Source of the DNA: Ornithinimicrobium cryptoxanthini
GTDB taxonomy: Bacteria; Actinomycetota; Actinomycetes; Actinomycetales; Dermatophilaceae
NCBI RefSeq assembly: GCF_023923205.1
Contig: NZ_CP099490.1
Span: 3,596,001 to 3,660,000, forward strand
DNA: 64,000 nt
Reading direction: 5' to 3'
Position 1 is the first letter of the stretch. Each line of letters starts with the position of its first letter. The translations under genes and the position numbers were made by a program. Positions 35,768 to 43,853 of this stretch are shown piece by piece. The notes below the pieces were generated by a model. It was given only the letters and a program-made list of their open reading frames with translations. It searched no databases and was not told the origin of the DNA.

Positions 35768-36799
35768 GTGCCCGTGAAGATCGGCATCCTGACCAGTGGG
35801 GGCGACTGCCCGGGGCTCAACGCGGTGATCCGAGGGATCGTGCTCAAGGGCGACAAGGTCTATGAGCACACCTTCCTCGGCATCCGCGACGGCTATCGAG
35901 GGCTCGTGGAGGACGACATCTTCACGCTGCCGCGCAAACAGGTCCGCGGCCTGTCCAAGCAGGGCGGCACAATTCTGGGCACCTCGCGCATGGGGCCCTA
36001 CGGCGAGGGCAACGGGGGCGCCGAGCGGGTGCGGGAGGTGATGGACAAGCACGAGATGGACGGGTTCATCGCGATCGGCGGCGAGGGGACGCTGACCGTC
36101 GCGCGGATGCTCTTTGACGAAGGGATCCCGGTCCTCGGGGTGCCCAAGACGATCGACAACGACCTGTCCTCGACCGATGTCACCTTCGGTTTCGAGACGG
36201 CGGTCGCCATCGCCACCGAGTCGATCGACCGCCTGCGGACGACCGCGGAGTCGCACCACCGCTGCATGGTTGTGGAGGTGATGGGTCGCGACGCCGGCTG
36301 GATCGCCCTCAACGCCGGCATCGCCTCCGGCGCCCACGCGATCCTGATCCCCGAGGTGCCGGTCACCATCGAGCAGGTCACCGACTGGGTGCAGGCCACC
36401 GTCAACCGCGGTCGGGCACCGGTCGTCGTCGCCGCCGAGGGCTTCCGCCTGTCCGGTGCGGACGTCTCGGCCAAGCACGGCGTCGACCACATGGGCCGCC
36501 CCCGCTTTGGTGGCATCGCCGAGCAGCTCACCCCGATCATCGAGGAGCGGACCGGCATCGAGACGCGGAGCATGACGCTCGGTCATCTCCAACGCGGAGG
36601 TGTCCCCACCTCCTATGACCGCGTGCTGGCCACCCGCTTCGGCACCCACGCCATCGACGCGGTGCACCGCCGGGAGTGGGGCACGATGGTCGCCCTCAAG
36701 GGCACCGACATCGTCTCTGTCGGGCTGGCGGAGGCCACCAGGGAGCGCAAGTCCGTCCCCCGCGAGCGCTGGGACGAGGCCGCGATCCTCTTCGGGTGA
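35768..36799 (+). CDS. pfkA: 6-phosphofructokinase
   Basis: A 343-residue enzyme that phosphorylates fructose 6-phosphate in glycolysis. Motifs are SGGDCPGLNA at 10-19, the nucleotide loop GGEGTL at 104-109, PKTIDNDL at 126-133 with catalytic Asp, and the substrate segment MGRDAGWIAL. The glycine in GGEGT favours ATP over pyrophosphate, because pyrophosphate-dependent forms carry an acidic residue there. The Lys in PKTIDND, however, is shared with PPi enzymes, as in actinobacterial ATP-PFK. A GTG at 35768 is used; another GTG two codons later also fits. The 111-bp gap upstream should hold the promoter. Confidence 0.94.
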   Translation: MPVKIGILTSGGDCPGLNAVIRGIVLKGDKVYEHTFLGIRDGYRGLVEDDIFTLPRKQVRGLSKQGGTILGTSRMGPYGEGNGGAERVREVMDKHEMDGFIAIGGEGTLTVARMLFDEGIPVLGVPKTIDNDLSSTDVTFGFETAVAIATESIDRLRTTAESHHRCMVVEVMGRDAGWIALNAGIASGAHAILIPEVPVTIEQVTDWVQATVNRGRAPVVVAAEGFRLSGADVSAKHGVDHMGRPRFGGIAEQLTPIIEERTGIETRSMTLGHLQRGGVPTSYDRVLATRFGTHAIDAVHRREWGTMVALKGTDIVSVGLAEATRERKSVPRERWDEAAILFG

Positions 36800-36803
36800 G
36801 GAC

Positions 36804-36850
36804 GCCGGCCCGGGTGTCGCCTTCGGCACGGCAAACAGGGCGACGCCGGC
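36804..36850. terminator. Hairpin between pfkA and vapC
   Basis: GCCGGC (36804-36809) and GTCGCC (36816-36821) pair with GGCGAC (36839-36844) and GCCGGC (36845-36850), a two-part stem with an internal bulge in the convergent gap. Confidence 0.45.
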
Positions 36851-36893
36851 CGAGGGCTGAGCATCTGTAGCACCGAGTCGCACGCTGCGGCGC

Positions 36894-37334
36894 TTAAGCC
36901 TGCTCGATCGACGGATCGAGCATGCGCAGCCCGGGGAATCGCCCGATGCGACGATCTCGGGTGACGAAGGTTGCTGCGTGCTCCATGGCCAGGGCCGCGA
37001 GATAGGCGTCGGGGATGTGGTTGCCCCGCAGGTCGTAGGTCCTGGCCAGGTCGCTGAACAGACGCCAGTGGTGCCCGCCCGGCCGCACCACGGTGGTCGC
37101 GGGTGCCGCCAGCAACGCGTCCGCAAAGTCCAGTGCCGCACCCACAGGCGCGGGCTCGGCATAGATCTTCGGGTGCGTGGCGATGCGCACCATCGCCGAC
37201 AGCACGAACTCGCTGACACCGAGCTGCTCATCGCCAGTCACCCGTGACGCCAGCCATGAGTGGACTCTGCCGGCATCCTCCGATGAGGTGGGACGGAAGG
37301 CATCGAGGCAGACGTTGACGTCGAGGAAGAGCAC
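36894..37334 (-). CDS. vapC: VapC-family PIN-domain toxin
   Basis: A 146-residue PIN nuclease. Acidic active-site residues appear in FLDVNVCLDAF (Asp5), VSEFVLSAMV (Glu), IPDAYLAALA (Asp) and FVTRDRRIGRF (Asp). Family members cut tRNA or rRNA. It begins 1 bp after the stop of the antitoxin gene. The Thr-rich and positively charged patch around residues 72-85 is typical of substrate binding. Unlike the locus at 8313-8930 this toxin frame is intact. Confidence 0.9.
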   Translation of the reverse strand: MLFLDVNVCLDAFRPTSSEDAGRVHSWLASRVTGDEQLGVSEFVLSAMVRIATHPKIYAEPAPVGAALDFADALLAAPATTVVRPGGHHWRLFSDLARTYDLRGNHIPDAYLAALAMEHAATFVTRDRRIGRFPGLRMLDPSIEQA

Positions 37335-37335
37335 G

Positions 37336-37602
37336 TCAACTCCGCGAGGCAGTGGTGTTGTCCCCGAGCGCCTCCGCCAGAGCCTCGCGGTCCAGCAGGT
37401 CTATGCCGGGGCGAACACCAGGATCGGCCGGCTCGAAGGTCGGCAGGCTGAAGTCCCCCACCCCCTCGGCCCGCCTGGAGTGTTCCGCAAGAAGCAGCCG
37501 CAGCGCGTCCTCCAGCACCGACCCAATGGTCCGGTGCCCCCGCGCCGCCAGGATCTTGGCCTCAGCGAGGAGGCGTTCTTCGATATTCACTGTCGTGCGC
37601 AT
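37336..37602 (-). CDS. vapB: VapB-like ribbon-helix-helix antitoxin
   Basis: An 88-residue protein. MRTTVNIEERLLAEAKILA starts a ribbon-helix-helix DNA-binding domain, followed by RTIGSVLEDALRLLLAEH. The last 35 residues (GVRPGIDLLDREALAEALGDN) should bind and block VapC. It represses its own promoter together with the toxin. A double operator (37607-37640) lies 4 bp upstream of its ATG. The toxin gene begins one base downstream. Confidence 0.9.
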   Translation of the reverse strand: MRTTVNIEERLLAEAKILAARGHRTIGSVLEDALRLLLAEHSRRAEGVGDFSLPTFEPADPGVRPGIDLLDREALAEALGDNTTASRS

Positions 37603-37606
37603 AGCG

Positions 37607-37640
37607 CATCATATCATCAGGGTAATGTCATCAAATCATC
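37607..37640 (-). promoter_or_regulatory. VapB operator: two 12-bp direct repeats
   Basis: On the minus strand, GATGATTTGATG (37640-37629) and GATGATATGATG (37618-37607) differ by one base and are 22 bp apart, two turns of the helix. Together with the AT-rich context this is a strong candidate for cooperative VapB(C) binding and autorepression. Confidence 0.6.
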
Positions 37641-37681
37641 TCTCGCGGCCCTGCTAATCCTGAAGTCACGTAACCATGAGG

Positions 37682-37772
37682 GTCAAGGTGCATCTGCTGG
37701 GGGCCGTCCTGACCGGGCCAGTCAGGCGTCGGGACAGTCGACCACGATGCTGGGATAGGTCGCGATAGCCAT
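37682..37772 (-). pseudogene. Remnant of a VOC (glyoxalase-like) gene
   Basis: From an ATG at 37772 the minus strand reads MAIATYPSIVVDCPDA then a stop. This is the typical first strand of small VOC/glyoxalase-like proteins. After a frame change the segment PDWPGQDGPQQMHLD follows immediately, which resembles the middle of the same family. Roughly 45 codons between the two are missing and the C-terminal half is absent. I read this as a gene destroyed by an internal deletion. It lies between vapB and ilvA. Confidence 0.6.
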
Positions 37773-37827
37773 GGTCCCGACGGTAGCCCCCATCCGGACG
37801 GACTCCTTCCGCGTGACACCATGAACC

Positions 37828-39108
37828 ATGACGAACTCGGCACCGACTGACCGCCTGAACGCTGGGGCTCGCGTCACCGCCGCCGACGTCGACGCGGCAG
37901 CCGCGCGCGTGCAGGGCCTGGTCAGCATCACCCCGCTGACGCGCAGCCGGCGACTCTCGGAGGCGACCGGGGCCAAGGTGCTGCTCAAGCGCGAGGACCA
38001 GCAGCCGGTCCGCTCCTACAAGAACCGGGGCGCGATCAACCTCATCTCGCAGCTCGACCCGGCCGACCACCACAAGGGCGTCGTCGCCGCGAGCGCGGGC
38101 AACCACGCCCAGGGCGTCGCGTTTGCCTGCGCGAGCCTCGAGGTGCCGGCACGGATCTTCTTGCCCCGCACCACGCCCCGGCAGAAGCGAGACCGCGTCG
38201 CAGCCATCGGTGGGGAGCTCGTCGAGATCGTCGTCACCGGCTCGACCTATGACGCGGCGGCCGCTGCCGCCGCCGAGGACGCCGAGCGCACCGGCGCGAC
38301 GCTGGTGCCTGCCTTCGACCACCCGATGACGATCGCCGGCCAGGGCACCGTCACGCGCGAGATCGTCGGGGTGCTCGGTCACGCACCCGACGTGCTGGTC
38401 ATGCCGGTCGGCGGCGGGGGCCTGCTCGCAGGTGGCCTGGCCTGGCTGCGCGAGCACGACCAGGACGCCCGGGTCGTGGGGGTCGAACCCGCCGGAGCTG
38501 CCGGTATGGCGCGCGCCCTGTCTGCCGGTGGCCCGGTCACCCTGGAGCAGATCGATCCCTTCGTGGATGGCGCGGCGGTGCGCCGGGTGGGGGACCACAC
38601 CTTCCCGATCGTGCGGGACGGGCGGGCCGAGCTCGTCTCGGTGGCGGAGGGGGCGGTCTGCGTCGAGATGCTCGCGCTCTATCAGACCGAGGGGATCATC
38701 ACCGAGCCCGCGGGCGCCCTGGCCGCGGCGGCGCTGCCAGACCTCGGCATACAGCCTGGTCAGACCGTGGTCGTGGTGGTCTCTGGCGGCAACAACGACG
38801 TGCTGCGTTATGCCGAGGTCGCCGAGCGCGCCCTGGTGCACGAGGGGCGCAAGCACTACTTCCTGGTCGACTTCCCGCAGGAGCCCGGTGCCCTGCGCGG
38901 CTTCCTGCACGACGTGCTGGGTCCGGACGACGACATCGCACTGTTCGAATACACCAAGCGCAACAACCGCGAGACGGGTCCGGCGCTGGTCGGCATCGAA
39001 CTGGGTTCCCGCGAGGACCTGCAGCCGCTGCTGGACCGCATGGAAGCGAGCCCGATCGAGGTCGAGCCCATCCCGCCGGACAGCCCGCTCTTCCGGTTCA
39101 TCCTCTGA
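37828..39108 (+). CDS. ilvA: Threonine ammonia-lyase (threonine dehydratase)
   Basis: A 426-residue PLP fold-type II enzyme that deaminates threonine to 2-oxobutyrate for isoleucine synthesis. The Schiff-base Lys65 lies in RSYKNRGA, the substrate loop ASAGNHAQG at about 90-98, and the phosphate-binding GGGGLLAGG near 192-200. A single ACT-like regulatory domain occupies about 330-426 (FLVDFPQEPGALRGF). This is the short biosynthetic form, sensitive to isoleucine in related bacteria. ATG 37828 is used; the ribosome site is weak. Confidence 0.93.
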   Translation: MTNSAPTDRLNAGARVTAADVDAAAARVQGLVSITPLTRSRRLSEATGAKVLLKREDQQPVRSYKNRGAINLISQLDPADHHKGVVAASAGNHAQGVAFACASLEVPARIFLPRTTPRQKRDRVAAIGGELVEIVVTGSTYDAAAAAAAEDAERTGATLVPAFDHPMTIAGQGTVTREIVGVLGHAPDVLVMPVGGGGLLAGGLAWLREHDQDARVVGVEPAGAAGMARALSAGGPVTLEQIDPFVDGAAVRRVGDHTFPIVRDGRAELVSVAEGAVCVEMLALYQTEGIITEPAGALAAAALPDLGIQPGQTVVVVVSGGNNDVLRYAEVAERALVHEGRKHYFLVDFPQEPGALRGFLHDVLGPDDDIALFEYTKRNNRETGPALVGIELGSREDLQPLLDRMEASPIEVEPIPPDSPLFRFIL

Positions 39109-39123
39109 GCCGGACGGGGAGAG

Positions 39124-40110
39124 TCAGCCCTTGCGCTGGTAGGCCAGGCTGCGACCGATCACGTGGAAGCCCATCGCCTCGTTGACGGCGATCATGTGGT
39201 CGTTGGACGCTGCGTTCCAGGTATCGAACGAGCGGCACTGCGGCTCGACCCGTCGCAGGTAGTCCAGCATCAGCCCCTTGAGCACGATGCCCAGCCGGTG
39301 TCCGCGGTGCTCCCGCACGACCGTCGTGTCCTGCTGGTCTCCGTAGTCAGGACGCTCGCCCGACACCGCCACGATCGTGTGGCCGACCAGCTCCCCGGTC
39401 GCGGCGTGTCGTGCGATCACCCGGTGCAACCGTCTCCCGGACGCCGCCTGCGCCTGCTCGTAGCCGAGCAACCGCTCGATCGGGAAGACCTCCGGCTCCA
39501 TGTCGATGTCATCCCAGGGGGCGTCGTTGATGGCCGCCTGCAGGTCGGTCATCTGCGCCAGCAGCTCCTGCGGCACGGGTCCTGACATCGTCAGGAACTC
39601 GTAGGCGCCTGCGTGGTCGCGGCGGGCCCGGTCGACCAGCTCGGCGAAGCCATCGGGCACATCGTCCACGTCCAGCCGGCGTGCCACCTCCTCCTGCCCG
39701 AAGGTGAAACCCGCTCCCTCCGCAAAACCCCGGGTGGCCGCCGACTCCCAGCCACCGATGCCCGTGCTGCTGCGGCCCAGCTCGCGCGCACGCTCGGTGA
39801 CGGCCGCCAGGAGCGCGGTGCCGTGGCCGCGACGCCTGTGGTCGGGGTGCACACCCAGGTCAAACCACGCCAGGTCGAGGTTGTCGTAGTCACTGGTCCA
39901 CAGGCGGGCCGAGCCGATGACGTGGCCCTCCAGCACGCCGGCATACTGCTCCGGTGGCTCGCCGTCCCAGCCATAGCGCAACATCCCCGTCAGCCTCGTC
40001 CTGGTGAAGGGGTGCTCCCACGGACAGTCGACCTTCACGATCGCCTCACTGAGGCCGACCAGCTGGTCCACGGTCGCGGTGTCGTCGGGCGTGACCCGCA
40101 CGATGTCCAT
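39124..40110 (-). CDS. Two-domain GNAT acetyltransferase
   Basis: A 328-residue protein with two GNAT domains. The N-terminal one has LGVHPDHRRRGHGTALLAAV at about 85-104, a complete acetyl-CoA site. The second has VVREHRGHRLGIVLKGLMLDYL at about 258-279 and ends FDTWNAASNDHMIAVNEAMGF. This fused layout occurs in mycothiol synthase (MshD), but similarity to MshD is not specific enough to claim it. ATG 40110 follows GGAGG and avoids the upstream extension to 40158. Convergent with ilvA, 15 bp apart. Confidence 0.83.
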   Translation of the reverse strand: MDIVRVTPDDTATVDQLVGLSEAIVKVDCPWEHPFTRTRLTGMLRYGWDGEPPEQYAGVLEGHVIGSARLWTSDYDNLDLAWFDLGVHPDHRRRGHGTALLAAVTERARELGRSSTGIGGWESAATRGFAEGAGFTFGQEEVARRLDVDDVPDGFAELVDRARRDHAGAYEFLTMSGPVPQELLAQMTDLQAAINDAPWDDIDMEPEVFPIERLLGYEQAQAASGRRLHRVIARHAATGELVGHTIVAVSGERPDYGDQQDTTVVREHRGHRLGIVLKGLMLDYLRRVEPQCRSFDTWNAASNDHMIAVNEAMGFHVIGRSLAYQRKG

Positions 40111-40161
40111 GCCTCCACGGTCCTCCTGTCGATCCCGGCCCGCCAGTGGTTTTTCCACCGC

Positions 40162-40872
40162 TCAACCGAGCAGGAGCAGACCACCGCCCACCAGCGCGAG
40201 GACGCACACGGTCCAGAAGACCGCGATCCAGACGAGGGCAGGCAGGCCGGTCAGGTGCGCCAGCTGGTCGGCGTCAGACGTCCGCACGGCCCCGCGGCGC
40301 CGCAACCGTTGCAGCTCGACCACCGACCGGGGTGCGGCCAGCAGGAGTGCCCAGACCAGCAGATGGGCGATCCACGACGCGACGTGGGCCGGCAGCCACC
40401 AGGTGAGAGCGCCGACCGCGACGCCGGCGACGAGCAGCACCCAGAGCCCATAGAAGTTGCGGATCTGCGCCAGCATCACCGCGCAGAGCAGGACGAACCC
40501 CCAGAGGGCCCCCACGGCATACTCCCGGTGGAGCACGAACGCCCCAGCAAGCCCGAGGAGGGCCGGTGCGGGATAGCCGGCCGCGACCGTGGCGACCATG
40601 CCCGGCCCGCGCGCCCGACCCCGGCTGACCGTGACTCCCGAGGTGTCGGCATGCAGCCGGATGCCGCGCAGCTGCCGGCCGGTGAGCACGGCGACAGTGG
40701 CGTGTCCGGCCTCGTGGACGATCGTGACCGCGTGCCGCACGATGCGATAGCCCGTCGGCGACCAGGTCAGCACGAGTGCCAGGGCAGCGAGCAGCACCGC
40801 GCCGGTCGTCCCCGGCGGGGGCTGGGTGGACGTCGCGGCGTCCCAGATCTCGCGCACGCTGCAGTGAACCAC
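40162..40872 (-). CDS. M50-like membrane metallopeptidase
   Basis: A 236-residue membrane protein with about six helices. The zinc motif HEAGH (His53, Glu54, His57) lies in a hydrophobic helix, IVHEAGHATVAVLTG, as in site-2-type M50 proteases. The third metal ligand (usually NPDG or similar) is not obvious; an Asp in LHADTSG or a later residue could act. It might cleave membrane proteins, or have lost activity. GTG start at 40872. It is followed by the acetyltransferase gene 51 bp downstream. Confidence 0.75.
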   Translation of the reverse strand: MVHCSVREIWDAATSTQPPPGTTGAVLLAALALVLTWSPTGYRIVRHAVTIVHEAGHATVAVLTGRQLRGIRLHADTSGVTVSRGRARGPGMVATVAAGYPAPALLGLAGAFVLHREYAVGALWGFVLLCAVMLAQIRNFYGLWVLLVAGVAVGALTWWLPAHVASWIAHLLVWALLLAAPRSVVELQRLRRRGAVRTSDADQLAHLTGLPALVWIAVFWTVCVLALVGGGLLLLG

Positions 40873-40897
40873 GCGCTCATGGGCCTACGCTGCGAGG

Positions 40898-41278
40898 ATG
40901 ACGATCCTGGCGACGGTCGTGGTCGGGCTGGCGGCCCTCCTGCACGGCTACATCTTCCTGATGGAGAGTCTCTGGTGGCGCCGCCCCGCGATCTGGAGGC
41001 GGTTCGGGCTGCGCGACCAGCAGACCGCGGAGACGGTCGCGCCGATGGCCTACAACCAGGGGTTCTACAACCTCTTCCTGGGCGTCGGAGCGGCGGTCGG
41101 GCTGGTGTTGTTCCTGACCGGCTCGCAGACGGCTGGGCGCACGCTGGTGCTCTTCACCACCGCCTCCATGGTGCTGGCGGCCGTCGTGCTGCTGACCACC
41201 GGCCGCAGGTTCCTGGTGGCTGCCCTGACCCAGGGGACCCTGCCGGCGATCGGGTTCGTGCTGTTCCTGTTGGTGTGA
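40898..41278 (+). CDS. DUF1304 membrane protein
   Basis: A 126-residue protein with four hydrophobic helices. The signatures AALLHGYIFLMESLWW at about 12-27 and NQGFYNLFLGVGAAVGL at about 53-69 are characteristic of DUF1304. No activity has been established for the family. It is divergent from the M50-like gene with a 25-bp gap, which leaves little room for two promoters. Confidence 0.88.
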   Translation: MTILATVVVGLAALLHGYIFLMESLWWRRPAIWRRFGLRDQQTAETVAPMAYNQGFYNLFLGVGAAVGLVLFLTGSQTAGRTLVLFTTASMVLAAVVLLTTGRRFLVAALTQGTLPAIGFVLFLLV

Positions 41279-41321
41279 GCAGCGTTGGGGGAGTGGGACG
41301 CTGGCGTGCGGCAGGCGTGGG

Positions 41322-41804
41322 TCAGTAGTCAGTGCGCCCCGGCCAGGTCCGCCACAGCTCAAAGACCTCGGTGGCACCGGCCACCTCGAGCCGGTGGAAG
41401 GGCAGCGACCGGTGCGTGTGCTCCAGCCCGACCTGGTCATAGATCTCGGAGTCGTCGAAACCCGCCTGCTCGGCGTGCGTTCGGGTGGACGTGAAATAGA
41501 CCGCGGACGGTCGGGTCCAGAAGATCGCTCCCAGACACATGGGGCACGGTTCGCAGGAGGCGTAGATGGTGGCGCCCGGCAACTGGAAGGTCCCCAGCGC
41601 GGAGCAGGCCGACCGGATGGCAGTGACCTCGGCGTGCGCAGTCGGGTCGTTGGTGGCGATCACCCTGTTCCACCCCTCGGCCAGCACCTCGCCGTCCTGC
41701 ACCACGACGGCACCGAACGGGCCGCCGTCCCCAGACTCCACGGCACGCCGCGCCAGGGCCACCGCATGCTCCAGGTGGCGGATGTGGTGCTCGGTCTGCG
41801 ACAT
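41322..41804 (-). CDS. guaD: Guanine deaminase (cytidine-deaminase fold)
   Basis: A 160-residue zinc deaminase. Zinc ligands are His57 with Glu59 in TAHAEVTAI and Cys87, Cys90 in CEPCPMCLGAI. The region AGFDDSEIYDQVGLEH and the C-terminal FELWRTWPGRTDY match B. subtilis GuaD closely, so guanine to xanthine is the best assignment. Related nucleoside deaminases cannot be excluded. Start ATG at 41804. Confidence 0.85.
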   Translation of the reverse strand: MSQTEHHIRHLEHAVALARRAVESGDGGPFGAVVVQDGEVLAEGWNRVIATNDPTAHAEVTAIRSACSALGTFQLPGATIYASCEPCPMCLGAIFWTRPSAVYFTSTRTHAEQAGFDDSEIYDQVGLEHTHRSLPFHRLEVAGATEVFELWRTWPGRTDY

Positions 41805-41893
41805 CCGGACACGATAGCCCGGTCGTCAACCGCGCCGGGGCTGCGCTGCACGGCTGTTCACGACAAGATGGGGCCAGCAACCAGGAGGTTCCC

Positions 41894-42412
41894 GTGACCG
41901 AGAGCAGCAACTCCCCCACCCCACCGACCTGGCCCTCGCCCGGTCCAGACACCATCATCGTGGTCGGCGTGGATGTCGACCAACGCCCCGACGTGGTGCT
42001 CGAGGCAGCCGGCGTGGCCGCCCGCATGGGCGCAGGCCTGGTCTGTGCGTGGGTCGACTCGACCCAGGTCGTCTATGGCGCCAGCCTGGACGGCACCCGG
42101 CTGATCACCCCGCTCGACCCGGACCTGGCGACCGGCAGCAGCGAGGTCCTCAAGGAGCAGGTCCACCGGCAGATCGCGGACGCGCTGGCCGGTGTCAACG
42201 TGCCCTGGCGGCTGGAGCAGACGGTCGGCGACATCGCCAGCGGGCTGACCGAGGTCGCCCAGCAGTGGGACGCCCTGATGATCGCCATCGGCGGTCGGCG
42301 TCCCGGCTTCAGCGGCTGGATGAACGAGGTGATCGGTGGGTCCATCGCCGGCCACCTGGTCCACACCCAGCACCGGGCGGTGCTGGTGATCCCCGGCACG
42401 AAGGACCGCTAA
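41894..42412 (+). CDS. Universal stress protein family protein
   Basis: A 172-residue UspA-fold protein. The first strand IIVVGVDVDQRPDVVLEAAG and the C-terminal ALMIAIGGRRPGFSGWMNEVIGGSIAGHLVHTQHRAVLVIPG contain the ATP-binding glycine pattern G-2x-G-9x-G(S/T) in a variant form. USPs stabilise cells under stress, but the exact function is open. GTG 41894 has a clear AGGAGG ribosome site. It starts a probable operon with the two crcB genes (6 bp to the first). Confidence 0.85.
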   Translation: MTESSNSPTPPTWPSPGPDTIIVVGVDVDQRPDVVLEAAGVAARMGAGLVCAWVDSTQVVYGASLDGTRLITPLDPDLATGSSEVLKEQVHRQIADALAGVNVPWRLEQTVGDIASGLTEVAQQWDALMIAIGGRRPGFSGWMNEVIGGSIAGHLVHTQHRAVLVIPGTKDR

Positions 42413-42418
42413 CCCACG

Positions 42419-42844
42419 GTGCGGCTCACTCCCCTCCTGGTCGTGGTCGTCGCGGTCGGCGGCGTCCTCGGCACGACCGGTCGGTATGCCGCGGCTCACC
42501 TGATCCCCACCGCACAGGACATCCCGTGGGCCACCCTGGCAGTGAACCTGGTCGGAGCATTCCTGCTCGGCCTGCTCCTGGAGTCCCTGTCCCGCACCGG
42601 CGCGGAGACCCCGCGCCGGCAGCTGGCCCGACTCGGTCTCGGGACGGGGCTGCTCGGGGGCTTCACGACATACTCCACCCTGGCCCTGGAGGTGCTCGAG
42701 CTGTGGTCTGACGGACAGCCTGCCCGGGCGGTCGGTTATGGCGCGGGCAGCGTCAGCGCGGGCCTGCTCGCCGCCCTGGCGGGCATGGTCCTGGCCCACC
42801 GGCTGGGTGGTCAGCGTGCCGGCGGCGGTGCCCGGCATGACTGA
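42419..42844 (+). CDS. crcB: Fluoride ion exporter, CrcB/FluC subunit 1
   Basis: A 141-residue four-helix membrane protein. NLVGAFLLGLLLES at about 42-55 and GFTTYSTLALEV at about 81-92 are the FluC channel signatures. Two crcB genes in a row are common in Gram-positives, where they form a heterodimeric F- channel. No fluoride riboswitch is evident upstream. GTG start at 42419; the stop overlaps the second gene by 8 bp. Confidence 0.93.
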   Translation: MRLTPLLVVVVAVGGVLGTTGRYAAAHLIPTAQDIPWATLAVNLVGAFLLGLLLESLSRTGAETPRRQLARLGLGTGLLGGFTTYSTLALEVLELWSDGQPARAVGYGAGSVSAGLLAALAGMVLAHRLGGQRAGGGARHD

Positions 42845-43220
42845 GCTGGCGCCGGTGTCGGTGCTCCTGCTGGCCCTGCTGGGTGGCGTCGGGGCCGCGA
42901 CACGGCTCGTGGTCGACTCGCTGGTGAACCGGAGGTGGCGCCATGGGTTCCCGGCTGCCACGCTGCTGGTCAACGTCACCGGCTCGTTCCTGATCGGGGT
43001 GCTGAGCGCGACGGTCGCCACCGACCACCCCGACGTCTTCGCGGTCGCCGCCACGGGCTTCTGCGGGGGCTACACAACCTTCTCGACCGCCATGGTGGAG
43101 TCGGTCCGGCTCGCGCGCGAGGGCGCCTGGCGGGTCGCCGCCTGGTCGGCCGTGGGCACTCTGCTGCTGTGCGTCACGGCAGCCGCGGCGGGCGTCCTCC
43201 TGGGCCGGGCCCTCACCTGA
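42837..43220 (+). CDS. crcB: Fluoride ion exporter, CrcB/FluC subunit 2
   Basis: A 127-residue partner with four helices and the motifs NVTGSFLIGVLSA (about 41-53) and GFCGGYTTFSTAMVESV (about 71-87). The Phe/Thr and Gly residues expected in the channel are present. ATG 42837 overlaps the previous stop, and this start is preferred over the longer frame from 42738. Together with subunit 1 it should export F-. Confidence 0.93.
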   Translation: MTELAPVSVLLLALLGGVGAATRLVVDSLVNRRWRHGFPAATLLVNVTGSFLIGVLSATVATDHPDVFAVAATGFCGGYTTFSTAMVESVRLAREGAWRVAAWSAVGTLLLCVTAAAAGVLLGRALT

Positions 43221-43334
43221 CCGTGCCTCGGCACGGAAACACCGACCTCATAGCGCTGCGGCGCACGGAAGGAACCCGGCGATGTCCAGGTAGGGGCTGG
43301 CGGTCCCCGGCGCGATGGTGCCTACCATGGGGTC

Positions 43335-43853
43335 ATGAGCCACCTCGCAGATGCACCGACGCCCCGTGTCCTGGTGATCACGGTGTCGGATCGCGCCGCT
43401 CATGGTGCCCGCGAGGACCGCTCGGGACCGCGGCTGGTGGAGCTGCTCACCGAGGCGGGCTACGACACCATGGGGCCACGAGTGGTCACCGACGGGGTCG
43501 AACCTGTCACCGAGGGGCTCCGGGCGGGCATCGACGAAGGATTCGGCGTCATCGTGACAACCGGAGGCACGGGAGTGTCTCCGCGTGACTTCACGCCCGA
43601 GGCCACCAGCAGCTTGGTGACCCGTGAGCTCCACGGAGTTGCCGAGCACCTGCGCCGGGAGGGCACCCGGCATACTCCTCTGGCGGTCTTGTCCCGCGGG
43701 GTGATTGGAGTTGCTGACGCGACCGAGGAGGGTGCCGTGGGCACTCTCCTGGTCAACCTGCCGGGCAGCGTCAAGGGCGTCGAGCAGTCGACGCAGGCCC
43801 TGTTGCCGCTGCTGCCACACCTCCTTTCCCAGATCGTAGGGTTTGATCACTGA
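43335..43853 (+). CDS. moaB: Molybdopterin adenylyltransferase family (MogA/MoaB)
   Basis: A 172-residue protein. VLVITVSDRAAHGAREDRSGP at about 10-30 and the loop TTGGTGVSPRDFTPEAT at about 76-92 (GGTG with conserved Asp) match MogA/MoaB, which adenylylates molybdopterin before metal insertion. SRGVIGVADATEEGAVGTLLVNLPGS is the second signature. ATG 43335. It is directly followed by moaA with a TGATG overlap. Confidence 0.9.
   Translation: MSHLADAPTPRVLVITVSDRAAHGAREDRSGPRLVELLTEAGYDTMGPRVVTDGVEPVTEGLRAGIDEGFGVIVTTGGTGVSPRDFTPEATSSLVTRELHGVAEHLRREGTRHTPLAVLSRGVIGVADATEEGAVGTLLVNLPGSVKGVEQSTQALLPLLPHLLSQIVGFDH

Noticed and set aside
42380..42420. Fluoride riboswitch before crcB
   Set aside because: Only six bases separate the stress protein gene from crcB; no pseudoknot core is present.
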